The notes: generated from the sequence alone by a model not told the origin. A DNA stretch of 64,000 bases from Thermobispora bispora DSM 43833 (GCF_000092645.1 NC_014165.1:1054001-1118000), one strand, 5' to 3'. Numbered from the stretch's first letter, positions 27,622 through 37,745 are shown. Made by a program: numbers and translations.

Positions 27622-28299
27622 GTGCGAGGTGAACGGCTGGTGAGCATGGTCCAGGACATCTTCGGCGGGGTGCGCGCCGGGGAGGGTCTCGGACGCGGGA
27701 AGCCCGCGGCGAGCGGCACCGCGGTGGAGCGGCCGGCGGAGCCGCGCCCGGACGACCGGGCGGGCAGGCGCGCCGCGGCCGCACTCCGGCCGGTCCGGAG
27801 GCTCGCCGCCACCGCGGTGGCGGCGGCGCTCGCGGTCACCGGCTCGGCCCTCACCTTCGAGATCGCCGGGCTGCTCGCCGGATCGCCGGTCGCGGACTGG
27901 GGGCTCCACCGGGCCGCGGGGGCCGCGTTCGGGGACTCCGCGGTCGCCTGCGCCGCGATCTTCATGATCCTCGCGGGGATGGGGCTGCTCGCCCTCGCGC
28001 TGCTCCCGGGGCGGCCCCGCCTGGTGCCGCTCGCGCGGGGGGACGAGCGGACCGTCATCGGCCTCACCCGGGCCGGGCTGCGCCGCACGCTCGCCGCGGC
28101 GGCCGGGTCGGTCGACGGGGTACGGCGGGCCCGGGTGCGCATCCTCGCCCGGCGCATCGAGGTCGGCGTCGTCGTCGGCGACCGGCCGATCGGCCCGGTG
28201 CTGCACGAGGTGGGCGCCGCCGTCGGCGGCCTGCTCTCCGCGCTGCGCGTCTCCTTCACGCGAGAGGTGGTGGTCCGGCTGTGCCGGCGGAACGGCTGA
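27622..28299 (+). CDS. DUF6286-like membrane protein
   Basis: A 225-residue protein with two transmembrane helices (about 60-82 and 107-133) and a C-terminal soluble domain of alternating strands (GVRRARVRILARRIEVGVVV), resembling DUF6286/Asp23-associated proteins of actinobacteria. Related proteins lie in Asp23/Gls24-AmaP envelope clusters. The start is GTG with GGAGGA nine bases upstream; an internal ATG (codon 9) is possible. It overlaps the next gene by 19 bases. Confidence 0.65.
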   Translation: MRGERLVSMVQDIFGGVRAGEGLGRGKPAASGTAVERPAEPRPDDRAGRRAAAALRPVRRLAATAVAAALAVTGSALTFEIAGLLAGSPVADWGLHRAAGAAFGDSAVACAAIFMILAGMGLLALALLPGRPRLVPLARGDERTVIGLTRAGLRRTLAAAAGSVDGVRRARVRILARRIEVGVVVGDRPIGPVLHEVGAAVGGLLSALRVSFTREVVVRLCRRNG

Positions 28300-28781
28300 C
28301 CCTGCACCAGCGGCTCGGCCACCGGGCCGGCATCGCCGCGGTCGGCCTGGGCCTGGCCGCCCTCGGCGGTTACCTGCTCGCGGCCGGGCGGGAGCGGCCC
28401 GGCGATCGGGTCGTCGACCCCGCCGCCCTGGTCGAGGCGCCGCTCGTGGGCGCGGTCGCCGCGGTCATGGCCGCCCTGCTCACCGTGCTCGCCATCCGGT
28501 GGCTGGTGAGCGCGCTCGCCGACGCCCGGCTCGGGGCGCGCAGCCCGGTGGGGATCGCGATGCTGGGCGTCGCGCTGAAGGGGATCGAGGGCATCGCGCG
28601 CCTCCACGTCAGGATGGTGCCGAACCGCCGGATCCGGATCTCGGTGTCGCTGCGGCCGGGCGCCGACGTGGCCGCGGTGGTGTCCCGGCTGGAGGAGTCC
28701 GCGGTCTCACGCACGCGCAGCGCGGTTGGCGCCCCGCCGGACCTGCCGGCCTTGGTCCGCGTGCACGTCCGCCGCCGCTGA
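28281..28781 (+). CDS. AmaP-like alkaline-shock membrane anchor protein
   Basis: A 166-residue protein with two transmembrane helices (about 15-35 and 55-80) and a cytoplasmic beta-rich C-terminal domain ([27 protein letters not shown]). Two N-terminal helices plus such a domain is the AmaP layout; in Gram-positive bacteria AmaP anchors the Asp23 shock protein. No Asp23 gene lies nearby. The start is GTG inside the previous gene. Its last 75 bases overlap the convergent glycosyltransferase gene. Confidence 0.62.
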   Translation: MPAERLTLHQRLGHRAGIAAVGLGLAALGGYLLAAGRERPGDRVVDPAALVEAPLVGAVAAVMAALLTVLAIRWLVSALADARLGARSPVGIAMLGVALKGIEGIARLHVRMVPNRRIRISVSLRPGADVAAVVSRLEESAVSRTRSAVGAPPDLPALVRVHVRRR

Positions 28782-30122
28782 CCGGGCTCCCACGGCGAGC
28801 CCGGCGGCGAGACAGGCGAGCGGCACCACGGGCACCACGTACCGGTGGTCGAAGGCGGCGATCAGCGGCGGGAGGAAGAGCAGCACCACCGCGGCCGCCC
28901 AGGGCAGCAGCACGCTCCACCGCCGCGCCACCACGCCGCCGAGCCCGATCAGCAGGATCACCGCGAGGATCGGGCCGCGCACGAAACCGTGCTCCTGGTA
29001 GGCACGCAGCCAGCCCGCGTACGGCTCGACCACCCGGGTCGCCCCGCTCGACCCCTGGTAGGCGGTGGTGAGCTCGGTGGCGGTACGGCCGGCCGAGGCG
29101 ACCTTGTCGCTGAACGGCTTGACCGAGCGGGGGAAGACGTACGCGCTCTGCCACCCGCGCGAGGGGTAGACCCGGCGCTCCCACTCGAACGCCCAGAGGG
29201 CGTCGTGCAGGCCGGTGCGCAGGAAGTCGAGGGGCTGGCTGAGGATCGCGAGCCGGGCGAACTCCCCGGTGAGCCGCTCCCGGTCCTCGCCCTTGACCCG
29301 CTGGAGCGGGGAGCGGGAGTCCCAGATGTAGGCGGGGGCGGCGAGCCGCGGCTCGGACGGGCAGAGCACGGCGAGCTCGCGCGGAGGCCTCATCACCGAG
29401 CAGTCCGCGAACGTCATGGTCCGCGACCACAGCCAGACGTTGCTGCCGCCCAGCCCGAACGACCCGTGGGCGCTGCGGTACCAGACCGCGTAGCCGCCGA
29501 GCACCACGGCGGCCGCGGCCGCCCCGGCGAGCACCGGCCGCCAGCCCGCCCGGGCGATGAGCACCAGGGCGACCACGATCAGCGGCAGCCCGACCGTGCG
29601 GGTGATCGACGCGAGCCCGAGCAGGAACAGCGCCGCGCCGGCGAGCCACGCGGACGGCACCGGCCGCCAGACCAGCAGGGCGACCGCGGCGACGACCAGG
29701 GCCGAGAACAGCAGGTCGGCCATGATCAGGTGCTCGAGCTGCACCTGGTGCGCGTCGAGCAGCACCGGCGCCGCGGCGAGCGCGGCCGCCCACCCGGGCA
29801 GCCGGGTCCGGCGGCGCAGCACGGCGTAGATGCCGCAGGCGATGGCCAGGCCGAGCAGATGCTGGACCACGGTCACCACGGCCACGTCGCGCGCCGGGCT
29901 CAGCAGCCATAAGAACAGCGAGTAACCGGACGGCCGTGACGGGAGCGGGCGCAGGTCGAGCGCGGAGCTGAGGTAGGCGAACGAGTCCGCCCAGAACCAC
30001 AGCGCCGGGCGGTAGCCGAGGACCGCCAGGCCGCGCAGCGTGACGCCGAGCGCCAGCACGACCAGGAAGGCCCGGTGCTCCCGGAGCACCCGCGCCGCAT
30101 CGATGCGGAGTCCCCTGCTCAC
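28707..30122 (-). CDS. Integral membrane glycosyltransferase-like protein (GT39/PMT type)
   Basis: A 471-residue polytopic protein with about 11-12 transmembrane helices. An Asp in the first loop ([15 protein letters not shown], about residue 47) sits where lipid-linked-sugar-dependent GT-C mannosyl/arabinosyltransferases carry their catalytic acid. A large extracytoplasmic loop lies at about 225-370, containing two Cys. These enzymes glycosylate cell-surface lipids or proteins using polyprenyl phosphosugars; the acceptor is unknown. The start is GTG with GAGGTGA seven bases upstream. Confidence 0.75.
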   Translation of the reverse strand: MSRGLRIDAARVLREHRAFLVVLALGVTLRGLAVLGYRPALWFWADSFAYLSSALDLRPLPSRPSGYSLFLWLLSPARDVAVVTVVQHLLGLAIACGIYAVLRRRTRLPGWAAALAAAPVLLDAHQVQLEHLIMADLLFSALVVAAVALLVWRPVPSAWLAGAALFLLGLASITRTVGLPLIVVALVLIARAGWRPVLAGAAAAAVVLGGYAVWYRSAHGSFGLGGSNVWLWSRTMTFADCSVMRPPRELAVLCPSEPRLAAPAYIWDSRSPLQRVKGEDRERLTGEFARLAILSQPLDFLRTGLHDALWAFEWERRVYPSRGWQSAYVFPRSVKPFSDKVASAGRTATELTTAYQGSSGATRVVEPYAGWLRAYQEHGFVRGPILAVILLIGLGGVVARRWSVLLPWAAAVVLLFLPPLIAAFDHRYVVPVVPLACLAAGLAVGARSAAADVHADQGRQVRRGANRAARA

Positions 30123-30284
30123 CGGGCATCACCTCGCCGGGCGCGCCGATGGCCACCGCCCGCGCCTCGCCCGCGGTGCCGCGCGGCGGAACGGCGGGGG
30201 AGGCTCCCGCCGTCCCCTGCCGAGGCGGTCATGGGCCCGGCGCCCGCGGTCTTCTCCCTCGCCATACCGGGGCGCCGAGGCCGG

Positions 30285-30677
30285 TCAGGACTGCCCGGAG
30301 ATGTGCGCCTGGTACTCCTCGGCGGAGAGCAGGTCGTCCGGCATCTCCTCGACCCGGACCTTGAAGAGCCAGCCCTCGCCGTACGGGTCGGAGTTGAGCA
30401 GGGAGGGGTCGTCGAGCACCGCGGTGTTGATCTCCACCACCTCGCCGGTCACCGGCGAGAAGATGTCGTTGACCGACTTGGTGGACTCGACCTCGCCGAC
30501 CGCGTCACCGGCCGTGACCGTGGAGCCGACCTCGGGCACCTGGACGTACACCACGTCGCCGAGCTGCTCGGTGGCGTACGCCGTGATGCCGACGGTCACG
30601 GTGACGCCGTCCTCCTGCTCAGCCACCCACTCGTGCTCTTTGGTGTAGCTCAGGTCCTCGGGAATGATGCTGCTCAC
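30285..30677 (-). CDS. gcvH: Glycine cleavage system H protein
   Basis: Lipoyl carrier that shuttles the aminomethyl group between GcvP and GcvT. The 130-residue product carries the lipoylation Lys in [13 protein letters not shown] (about residue 65), with flanking YTKEHEWV and [10 protein letters not shown]. The start is GTG, preceded by AGGAGGA inside gcvT. The GTG overlaps the gcvT TGA (GTGA), so the two are translationally coupled. gcvP is not in this window. Confidence 0.95.
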   Translation of the reverse strand: MSSIIPEDLSYTKEHEWVAEQEDGVTVTVGITAYATEQLGDVVYVQVPEVGSTVTAGDAVGEVESTKSVNDIFSPVTGEVVEINTAVLDDPSLLNSDPYGEGWLFKVRVEEMPDDLLSAEEYQAHISGQS

Positions 30678-31768
30678 TTGCTCCTCCTGTAGAAAGGCAG
30701 CTCAACGACATCGACCGGTTCCTGGCGGCCGCGGATGTCCACGGCGAGCTCTCCGCCTTCTTCCACGGCATCGGCGGACACGTAGGCCATCGCGATCGGC
30801 TTGCCGAGCCAGGGGGAGGGAGCGCCGCTCGTCACCTCTCCCACGACCCTTCCATCGCGGAGCACCGGGTAGCCGCTGCGGGGCACCCGGCGGCCGCGGG
30901 CCACCAGCCCGACGAGCCGGCGGGTCGGGCCGGTGTCGGCGGCGCGGGCGAGGGCGGCCCGGCCCACGAAGTCGCCGGGCTTGTCGAGCCGCACCACCCG
31001 GCCGAGGCCGGCGTCGTACGGCGTCAGCTCCGTGCTCAGCTCGTTGCCGTACAGCGGCATGCCCGCCTCCAACCGCAGCGTGTCCCGGGCGGCCAGGCCC
31101 ACGGGCACCAGGCCGAGCTCGGTACCGGCCTCGGTGAGGGCCTGCCACGTCGCCACCGCGTCCTCGGCGCGGACGAACAGCTCGAAACCATCTTCCCCCG
31201 TGTACCCGGTCCGGGCGATCAGCGCGGGCGTCCCGGCGACCGTGCCGGAGCGGACGCCGTAGTAGGGGATCGGGGCCACGTCCGTGTCGGCGAGCTTCTG
31301 CAGGATCGCCACGCTGTTCGGCCCCTGGAGGGCGATGAGCGCGTACTCGGCGGATCGGTCCGTGACCTGGGCGTCGAAGGACCCGGCCCGTGCGGTCAGC
31401 TCCGCGGCGACCGTGGCGGTGTTCGCCGCGTTGGCGACGACGAGGTACTCGTCCCCGGCGAGCCGGTAGACGATCAGGTCGTCGATGATCCCGCCGTGCT
31501 CGTTGACGATCATCGTGTACCGGGCCCGGCCCTCGGCGAGGGCGCTCAGATGGCCGACGAGAGCGTAATCGAGCGCCTCGCCCGCCTGGGGCCCGGTCAC
31601 GAAGATCTCTCCCATGTGGGAGAGATCGAACAGCCCGGCGGCCGTGCGCACCGCCCGGTGCTCCGCGGACTCGCTCCCGTAGCGGAGCGGCATCAGCCAG
31701 CCGGCGAAGTCGGTCAAAGTCGCGCCCAAGCGCTCATGCACCTCGCGCAAAGGGGTGGGTCGGGACAT
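30674..31768 (-). CDS. gcvT: Glycine cleavage system T protein (aminomethyltransferase)
   Basis: Transfers the methylene unit from the H-protein aminomethyl group to tetrahydrofolate, releasing ammonia. The 364-residue product shows [20 protein letters not shown] near the N-terminus, [11 protein letters not shown], the folate-binding [15 protein letters not shown] with catalytic Asp (about 98), [11 protein letters not shown], and [14 protein letters not shown]. The start is ATG at 31768; the open frame upstream covers the riboswitch. It is regulated by the glycine riboswitch just upstream. Confidence 0.95.
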   Translation of the reverse strand: MSRPTPLREVHERLGATLTDFAGWLMPLRYGSESAEHRAVRTAAGLFDLSHMGEIFVTGPQAGEALDYALVGHLSALAEGRARYTMIVNEHGGIIDDLIVYRLAGDEYLVVANAANTATVAAELTARAGSFDAQVTDRSAEYALIALQGPNSVAILQKLADTDVAPIPYYGVRSGTVAGTPALIARTGYTGEDGFELFVRAEDAVATWQALTEAGTELGLVPVGLAARDTLRLEAGMPLYGNELSTELTPYDAGLGRVVRLDKPGDFVGRAALARAADTGPTRRLVGLVARGRRVPRSGYPVLRDGRVVGEVTSGAPSPWLGKPIAMAYVSADAVEEGGELAVDIRGRQEPVDVVELPFYRRSK

Positions 31769-31798
31769 GGTCGCACCTCGGAAAGGACGGACGAAAGC

Positions 31799-31890
31799 AT
31801 CCTCCCCCTCTGTCATCGGCGCCTGAGAGCTTCGCCCGTGTTTTAACGGACTTTCACCTTCGGCGGGACCCTGGGCGATCCCACCGGATC
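31799..31890 (-). ncRNA. Glycine riboswitch upstream of gcvT
   Basis: Read on the minus strand, the leader contains the conserved core CGCCGAAGG (31857-31865), then CUCUCAGGC (31821-31829) and GACAGAGGGG (31805-31814), in the order and spacing of a glycine aptamer. One aptamer is clear; I do not see a full second one. It ends about 30 bases before the gcvT start. Boundaries are approximate. Confidence 0.88.
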
Positions 31891-32424
31891 CGCTCCTGTT
31901 CGCGGTCGAGCGCCGACCACGCCAGGCCGGTCCCGCGGGACGCCGCCGCACGGCCCACTTTCCAGAGGACACCTAGCCCGCGCGGTCCTTTGCCTTGCGA
32001 GGTTCGCGGGGAGGGCTTGCTCCTTCAGGGGTCCTGACCGGCTGCCAGGACGCTCTCCCGCGCGGGGTCATCGGTGCGCTGCCAGCCTAGTGGACCGCAT
32101 CCCGGCCTGTGATGTCCCCTGCCCATACCGTGGCCGGCCGGGCCGGGAGCGGGCCGGGCGCCGGGGATGCGGCCGGTGCGGGGGAATCGGCCGGGGCGCC
32201 GGGGTCCGTGGCCGGGCCCGCCCCGCCGGCCGGGGCGAGGTCCGGGCGGTCCGGTCCCGGCGTACGGCCGAGCATGGAGCACTCCGGTGCCCGGCGGTAC
32301 GGCCGAGGGCCCGGCGGTCCCGTGCCCGCCGTACGGCCCGGTGGCCGCCCAGCGGTACGGCCCGGCGGCCCGGGCCTCCGCGACGCTCCGGGCGGCCAGG
32401 GGGTTCGGGTATCTCCGCGGCGGC
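31891..32424. other. Gene-free region upstream of the riboswitch
   Basis: Roughly 530 bases of very GC-rich sequence between the gcv leader and a small open frame. Several overlapping frames are open by base composition only; none has a recognisable family or ribosome-binding site. The gcvT promoter should lie near 31900-31990. Confidence 0.45.
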
Positions 32425-32670
32425 ATGTGGGTATTCGTCCCCCGGGACGATCATTCGGAAGGTTGGGTGGCCGCGGTGGAGACACGGGAGCATTTCGCGT
32501 TCCAGGAGGCCGCCGCCCGGGTGAAACGGGAGGCGGCGTGCCTCACCGGCGACCGGGTGCTCGCCGCCGAGGCGCGAACCGAGCGGGCCGAGGCCGAGCT
32601 CTGCCTCACGTGGCACGCCATCATCGAGACCGTGCGGCTGCTGCGCTTGCGTTACGGTGTGCGTGGCTAG
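32425..32670 (+). CDS. Small hypothetical protein (81 aa)
   Basis: A helix-rich product starting MWVFVPRDDHSEGWVAAVET and ending LCLTWHAIIETVRLLRLRYG. The middle is charged (Glu, Arg, Ala). The frame is open far upstream, but that stretch is low-complexity Pro/Arg/Gly. The ATG lacks a clear Shine-Dalgarno. It precedes a nucleotidyltransferase-like gene by 63 bases on the same strand. No family recognised; it could be spurious. Confidence 0.4.
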   Translation: MWVFVPRDDHSEGWVAAVETREHFAFQEAAARVKREAACLTGDRVLAAEARTERAEAELCLTWHAIIETVRLLRLRYGVRG

Positions 32671-32733
32671 CCGGCCGGGCACGCGGCCGGCGGAGCCTCC
32701 CCGGTCCGGCCCGTCAGATGAGGACCCCCAGCC

Positions 32734-33423
32734 GTGAGACCCTCCGCCGTCCATCTGCGGATCATCGAGGACACCGGCCGGGTGCGCGAGCGGTACGGCC
32801 TGCTGCTCGCCGGCGGGTACGCGCTGCAGGCCCACGGCTGCGCGGACCGGCGGGCCGACGACCTGTGCCTCGTGACCGCGCACCGGGCGCCGATCACCGA
32901 GCCCGCCGCGGCCATGGCCGCCGCCCTCCGGGAGCGGGGCCTTTCCGCCGAGCCCGAGGCCGGCGGCCCCCGGATGGCCCGGGTGCTCGTCACCGACGAG
33001 ATCGCCGGGTGGTCGTGCGCGGTCGAGCTGTCCCGGGAGGACCTGCGGGACGCCCCGCTGGACGCCGGGGTCTGCCTGGTCGTGGGCCTGGACGACGCGG
33101 TGGGCCTCGCGGTGCGCGCCCTGCACGACCGTGGCCTGCCCCGGGACTTCATCGACGTGGCCGCGGCCGGTGACCGGTACGGCTTCCGCGACCTGGAGCG
33201 GCTCGGCGCGCGGCACGCGGACGAGTGGCGCACGGAGGAGCTGGTCCAGCGGCTGGAGACCGTCGATCAGCTCGCCGACGAGGCGTTCACCCGGTACGGC
33301 GTGGACGAGGAGCGGATCACCGCGATCCGGCGGTTCGCCTACGCCTGGGTGGAGGAGATCAAGCTGCGCCGGGTCGAGGACGGCGACATCGAGTTCGGCA
33401 TGGACGTGCCCGAGGTGGACTGA
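32734..33423 (+). CDS. Nucleotidyltransferase-like protein (AbiEii-type fold)
   Basis: A 229-residue protein. LLLAGGYALQAHG followed by RRADDLCLVT matches the GGxALxxHG...R(T)xDxD pattern of AbiEii/AbiGii-type nucleotidyltransferases, though one Asp position reads Leu, so activity is uncertain. The second half is helical (DFIDVAAAGDRYGFRDLERL and ETVDQLADEAFTRYGV), as in that family. AbiEii proteins can be toxins with an AbiEi antitoxin; no AbiEi-like gene is evident. The start is GTG at 32734, with GAGGA upstream. Confidence 0.68.
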   Translation: MRPSAVHLRIIEDTGRVRERYGLLLAGGYALQAHGCADRRADDLCLVTAHRAPITEPAAAMAAALRERGLSAEPEAGGPRMARVLVTDEIAGWSCAVELSREDLRDAPLDAGVCLVVGLDDAVGLAVRALHDRGLPRDFIDVAAAGDRYGFRDLERLGARHADEWRTEELVQRLETVDQLADEAFTRYGVDEERITAIRRFAYAWVEEIKLRRVEDGDIEFGMDVPEVD

Positions 33424-33962
33424 CCGGGGCCCGGCTTCGCCTGGCCGCGCCGCCGGCACGGCGACCGGCAGCGCCGCACGATCGCTCCCGCGACGGCCTC
33501 ATCCGGCCGGGCCCGGGCGTCCCGGCGTCATCGCGTGGCTCTAGGGGTCATCGCGTCCGCCCGGCCGCGGTCGCGGGGCCGGAAGGAGTCAGCCCAGGCC
33601 GGCCCGGTGGCGGGAGCCGCCCGCCTGGCCGAGGCCGGGGCACCCGGTGACGGCGCACCGAGTGCCCCGCCTTCGGCCCGCGGTTTCCCGGGCATGGCCG
33701 CACGCGCGCTCGGTCCGCGGTGTGAAGGAGAGGTTACGCACCCGGAGCTTTCCCGGTTTCCGGTCGGGACAGCGGTCGGGCGCGGCAAAGGCTGAGTCCG
33801 GCTTCGCCAGGTGCCCGCGCGGCCGGGCGAGCACCGGACGCCGGCGCCCGCCGCTGGCGAGGCCGTCCGCCCTGGTGAGTGGCCGTGGTGAGGCCGTTCG
33901 CCGCGGTGACCCGGGCCGGGGCGCGCCGTCCGTCACGCCCGGCACGCCCCTAAGCTGGGATC
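33424..33962. other. Gene-free interval
   Basis: About 540 bases between the nucleotidyltransferase and SDR genes. Open frames overlap on both strands without families or ribosome-binding sites. GTCATCGCGT is repeated, at about 33526 and 33547. I see no gene here. Confidence 0.45.
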
Positions 33963-34646
33963 ATGCGGCCCACGGCTCTGATCACCGGCGCCTCCCGCGG
34001 GGTGGGGGAGGCGATCGCCCGCGCGCTCGCGCCCGGCCACGACCTCATCCTCGGCGGGCGGGACCGCGCCCGGCTGGAGCGGCTCTGCGGCGAGCTGGGC
34101 GCGCGCCCCTGGCCGGTCGAGCTCACCGCCGTCACCGAGGCGGACGTCGCCGGGATCGACCGGCTCGACGTGCTCGTGCACAGCGCGGGGATCGCGCGGC
34201 TCGGCCAGGTGGCCGACCTCCCGGCCGAGGCGTGGCGGGAGACGTTCGAGCTCAACGTGATCGCCGTGGCCGAGCTCACCCGCCTGCTGCTCCCGGCGCT
34301 CCGGGCGGCCGGAGGCCACGTGGTGCTGATCAACTCGGGCTCCGGGCAGCGCGCCGGCGCCGGCTGGGGGTGCTACGCGGCGAGCAAGTTCGCGCTGCGC
34401 GCCTTCGCCGACGCGCTCCGGCTGGAGGAGCAGCCGCACGGCGTGCGGGTCACCACGATCTACCCGGGCCGCATCGACACCGACATGCAGCGCGCGGTGC
34501 GCGCGCACGAGGGCGGGCCGTACGAGCCGGACAAGTACCTCAGCCCCGAGTCGGTGGCGCGGGCGGTGCTCGCCGCCCTCGAGGCGCCGCCGGACGCCCA
34601 CATCACCGAGATCACCATCCGCCCGGCCGGCGGCCGGCTCAACTGA
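33963..34646 (+). CDS. Short-chain dehydrogenase/reductase
   Basis: A 227-residue SDR. The NAD(P)-binding TALITGASRGVGEAIARAL (TGxxxGxG) is at the N-terminus, LVHSAGIA is the NAG-like motif, catalytic Ser lies in INSGSGQRAG (about residue 120), and the YxxxK pair is CYAASKFALRAF (Tyr about 138, Lys about 142). The short GGRDRARL after the second strand suggests NADP preference. The substrate is unknown. The start is ATG, with weak upstream signals. Confidence 0.88.
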   Translation: MRPTALITGASRGVGEAIARALAPGHDLILGGRDRARLERLCGELGARPWPVELTAVTEADVAGIDRLDVLVHSAGIARLGQVADLPAEAWRETFELNVIAVAELTRLLLPALRAAGGHVVLINSGSGQRAGAGWGCYAASKFALRAFADALRLEEQPHGVRVTTIYPGRIDTDMQRAVRAHEGGPYEPDKYLSPESVARAVLAALEAPPDAHITEITIRPAGGRLN

Positions 34647-34778
34647 TCACGCCGCCCGGCCCGGCGAGAGCCCCGATCGCGCCCGCCGGATCGCCCGCGC
34701 GGCGCCCGGCCCGCCCCGCGGCGCGCGGCCGGGCGCGAGGCCGATCCCCGGGCGCCGGAATCCCCGGGCCGTGCGTGG

Positions 34779-34803
34779 GGAGGATCCTCCTGGAGGAGGA
34801 TCC
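34779..34803 (+). promoter_or_regulatory. Hairpin enclosing the hutF ribosome-binding site
   Basis: GGATCCTCC (34782-34790) pairs perfectly with GGAGGATCC (34795-34803) around a TGGA loop. The pairing covers the Shine-Dalgarno GGAGGAGG (34792-34799), and the stem ends at the base before the GTG start. The left part, GGAGGATCCTCC (34779-34790), is also a 12-bp DNA palindrome, so a protein operator is an alternative. Confidence 0.5.
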
Positions 34804-36144
34804 GTGCACACGACCTACTGGTGTGAGATGGCGTGGCTCCCGGCCGGTGAGGTCGCGGAGAGCGTCGTCATCGAGGTCGAGGGCCGGCGGATCACGGACG
34901 TGCGGCCCGGCGCGCCCGCCCCTCCGGAGGCGGTGCGGCTGGCCGGGCTCACCCTCCCCGGGTTCGCCGACTGCCACTCGCACGTGTTCCAGCGGGCCCT
35001 GCGCGGGCGGACCCAGAACGAGCGGGGCGGGTTCTGGGGCTGGCGCGAGCGCATGTACCACCTCGCGGCCGCGCTCGACCCGGACACCCTCCCCGCCCTC
35101 GCCACCGCGGCCTTCGCCGAGATGGCGCTCGCCGGGATCACCTGCGTGGGGGAGTTCCACTACCTCCACCACGGGCCGGGCGGCGTGCCGTACGCGGACC
35201 CGAACGAGATGGGCCACGCGGTGATCCGCGCGGCGAAGGAGGCCGGGCTGCGGATCACCCTGCTCGACACCTGCTACCTCACCGGGGGAGTGGGCGCCCC
35301 GCTCACCGGCACCCAGGTCAGGTTCAGCGACCGCACCGTGGACCGCTGGGCGGCGCGGGCCGAGGACCTGGCCGCCCGCTACGCCGGGGACGAAGAGGTG
35401 GAGATCGGCGCCGCCATCCACTCCGTGCGCGCGGTCCCGCCCGAGCAGATGCCGGTCGTCGTCGAGTTCGCGCACCGGAACCACGCCCCGCTGCACATGC
35501 ACGTCTCCGAGCAACGGGCGGAGAACGAGGCGTGCGTGGACGCCTACTCCGCCACGCCGGTCCAGGTGCTCCACGAGCACGGCGCGCTGGGGCCGCGGTC
35601 CACCGCGGTCCACGCCATCCACGTCTCCGACGTGGACATCGCCCTCCTCGGCGGCTCGTCCACGCACGTGTGCGCCTGCCGTACCACCGAGCGGGACCTC
35701 GCCGACGGGGTCGGCCCGCTGCGCGAGCTCTTCCTCGCCGGGTCGCCGCTCACGCTGGGCACGGACAGCAACGCGGTGGTCGACATGTTCGAGGAGGCCC
35801 GGGCGGTCGAGCTCGACGAGCGGCTGACCACCGGGGAGCGGGCGCGCTGGACCGCCGCGGAGCTGCTCACCGCGGCCACGGCCGCGGGCCACGCCTCGCT
35901 CGGGTTCCCCGACGCGGGGTGCCTCACCCCGGGGGCGTGGGCCGACCTCGTCGCGATCCGCCTCGACTCGGCCCGTACGGCCGGCGCGGCCGGGCCCTGG
36001 GCGGCGGAGACCGCGGTGTTCGCCGCGACCGCGGCCGACGTGCACACCGTGATCTCCGGCGGCCGCCGGATCGTCGAGGACGGCCGCCACGTGCTCGGCG
36101 ACGTGGGCCGGCTCCTGCGGGAGGCGCTCGCCCGCCTCGGCTAG
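34804..36144 (+). CDS. hutF: Formimidoylglutamate deiminase
   Basis: Amidohydrolase that deiminates N-formimidoyl-L-glutamate to N-formyl-L-glutamate in histidine breakdown. The 446-residue product has the metal-binding [19 protein letters not shown] (HxH, about residue 57), the His in [26 protein letters not shown], and the catalytic Asp in [14 protein letters not shown]. The QRALRGRT stretch is typical of HutF. The start is GTG at 34804, with GGAGGAGG upstream. hutI follows; hutU, hutH and the formylglutamate amidase gene are not in the window. Confidence 0.92.
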   Translation: MHTTYWCEMAWLPAGEVAESVVIEVEGRRITDVRPGAPAPPEAVRLAGLTLPGFADCHSHVFQRALRGRTQNERGGFWGWRERMYHLAAALDPDTLPALATAAFAEMALAGITCVGEFHYLHHGPGGVPYADPNEMGHAVIRAAKEAGLRITLLDTCYLTGGVGAPLTGTQVRFSDRTVDRWAARAEDLAARYAGDEEVEIGAAIHSVRAVPPEQMPVVVEFAHRNHAPLHMHVSEQRAENEACVDAYSATPVQVLHEHGALGPRSTAVHAIHVSDVDIALLGGSSTHVCACRTTERDLADGVGPLRELFLAGSPLTLGTDSNAVVDMFEEARAVELDERLTTGERARWTAAELLTAATAAGHASLGFPDAGCLTPGAWADLVAIRLDSARTAGAAGPWAAETAVFAATAADVHTVISGGRRIVEDGRHVLGDVGRLLREALARLG

Positions 36145-36365
36145 CCGTTCCCCGCGTCCCCCGGCGAAGTCCCGCGCATCCCCGTGTGCTTCGGCGGCGT
36201 CGCGCGGGAGCCGTTCCCCGCGCGCGGGCCGAGGCCGGCCGCGGTGACCCTTCCGTCGCGCTGCCCGGCCGCCCCACCCTTCCCGCGTACACCGCGAAGC
36301 TCCGCTTAACGGGACGTTTGCCGCGCATCCGCCGTGGCGAACATCGAAGGCGTGGGGCTAGCGGC

Positions 36366-37514
36366 ATGACGGCGACGGTGTTCGACCACATCGGGCTGCT
36401 GTTCACGGCGGACCCGGAGCGTGAGGAGATCGAGAACGCGGCCCTGGTCGCCGAGGACGGCGTGGTCCGCTGGATCGGGCCGTCGTCCCGGGCGCCGGCC
36501 GCGGACGAGCGCGTCGACGCCGAGGGGCGCGCGGTCATCCCCGGCTTCGTCGACAGCCACACCCACCTCGTGTTCGCCGGCGACCGGACCGGCGAGTTCG
36601 TCGCCCGGATGGCGGGCGAGCCGTACACCGGGGGCGGGATCCACGACACCGTGGCCGCGACCCGGAAGGCCACCATCCCCGAGCTGGTCACGAACACGGC
36701 CTTCCTGGTCGCCGAGATGGCCGAGCAGGGCACCACCACCGTCGAGATCAAGAGCGGGTACGGGCTCACCGTCGAGGACGAGCGCCGCTGCCTGGAGATC
36801 GCCCGGCAGTTCACCGAGGAGACGACCTTCCTCGGAGCCCACGTGGTGCCGCGGGGGATGAGCGCGGACGAGTACGTCCGCCTGGTGGCCGGCCCCATGC
36901 TCGAGGCCTGCCTGCCGTTCGCCAAGTGGGTGGACGTGTTCTGCGAGCGCGGCGCGTTCGACGAGGACCAGGCGAGGCAGGTGCTCGCCGCCGGGATCAA
37001 GGCCGGCCTGCAGGCGCGGGTGCACGCCAACCAGCTCGGGGAGGGCCCCGGGGTGCGGCTCGCCTGCGAGATGGGCGCGGCCTCGGCCGACCACTGCACC
37101 TATCTCACCGACGCCGACATCGCCGCGCTCGCCGACAGCGGGGTGGTCGCCACCCTGCTGCCCGGCGCCGAGTTCGCCACCCGCTCGCCGTACCCGGACG
37201 CGCGGCGGCTGATCGACGCCGGGGTGACCGTGGCCATCGCCACCGACTGCAACCCGGGCTCGTCGTTCACCACCTCGATGCCGTTCTGCGTGGCGCTCGC
37301 GGTCCGGTACATGGGGATGACCCCCGCGGAGGCGGTGCGCGCGGCCACGCTCGGCGGCGCCAAGGCGCTGCGCCGGACCGACGTGGGCATGCTCCGCGTG
37401 GGAACCCGCGCCGACCTGGTGATCCTCGACGCGCCGTCCTACGTCCACCTCGCCTACCGGCCGGGGGTTCCGCTCATCGCACAGGTATGGCGGGGCGGCC
37501 GGCGGATCGTGTGA
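36366..37514 (+). CDS. hutI: Imidazolonepropionase
   Basis: Hydrolyses imidazolone-5-propionate to formimidoylglutamate, the substrate of HutF. The 382-residue amidohydrolase shows [20 protein letters not shown] with the HxH metal pair (about residue 62), [48 protein letters not shown], and catalytic Asp in [11 protein letters not shown]. The start is ATG at 36366; the upstream frame is antisense-like shadow of hutF. The 221-base gap from hutF may hold its own promoter. Confidence 0.94.
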   Translation: MTATVFDHIGLLFTADPEREEIENAALVAEDGVVRWIGPSSRAPAADERVDAEGRAVIPGFVDSHTHLVFAGDRTGEFVARMAGEPYTGGGIHDTVAATRKATIPELVTNTAFLVAEMAEQGTTTVEIKSGYGLTVEDERRCLEIARQFTEETTFLGAHVVPRGMSADEYVRLVAGPMLEACLPFAKWVDVFCERGAFDEDQARQVLAAGIKAGLQARVHANQLGEGPGVRLACEMGAASADHCTYLTDADIAALADSGVVATLLPGAEFATRSPYPDARRLIDAGVTVAIATDCNPGSSFTTSMPFCVALAVRYMGMTPAEAVRAATLGGAKALRRTDVGMLRVGTRADLVILDAPSYVHLAYRPGVPLIAQVWRGGRRIV

Positions 37515-37745
37515 GGAAGATCTCTGCGATCTCCACCGCGCGAGATCACACCGAACGCGGATTTTCCGCAGATCGCATCCTCCTTGGGGAGGAAGAAAGA
37601 ACCATTCCGCGGTCGTATCGATTTCTGGAATCTTTACCCGGTGCCCGACCGTTGTCGGATCAGAACCGAGAAGTCGGGGGAGCCCGCGCCGAGCGTCGTG
37701 GTTCCCGGATCGGCTTCACCGACGGCGTGGCGGAAGAGGAGCCAA

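Noticed and set aside
33535-33945. Small open frames on both strands in the gap before the SDR gene
   Set aside because: Composition-driven, mutually overlapping, without ribosome-binding sites or recognisable families.
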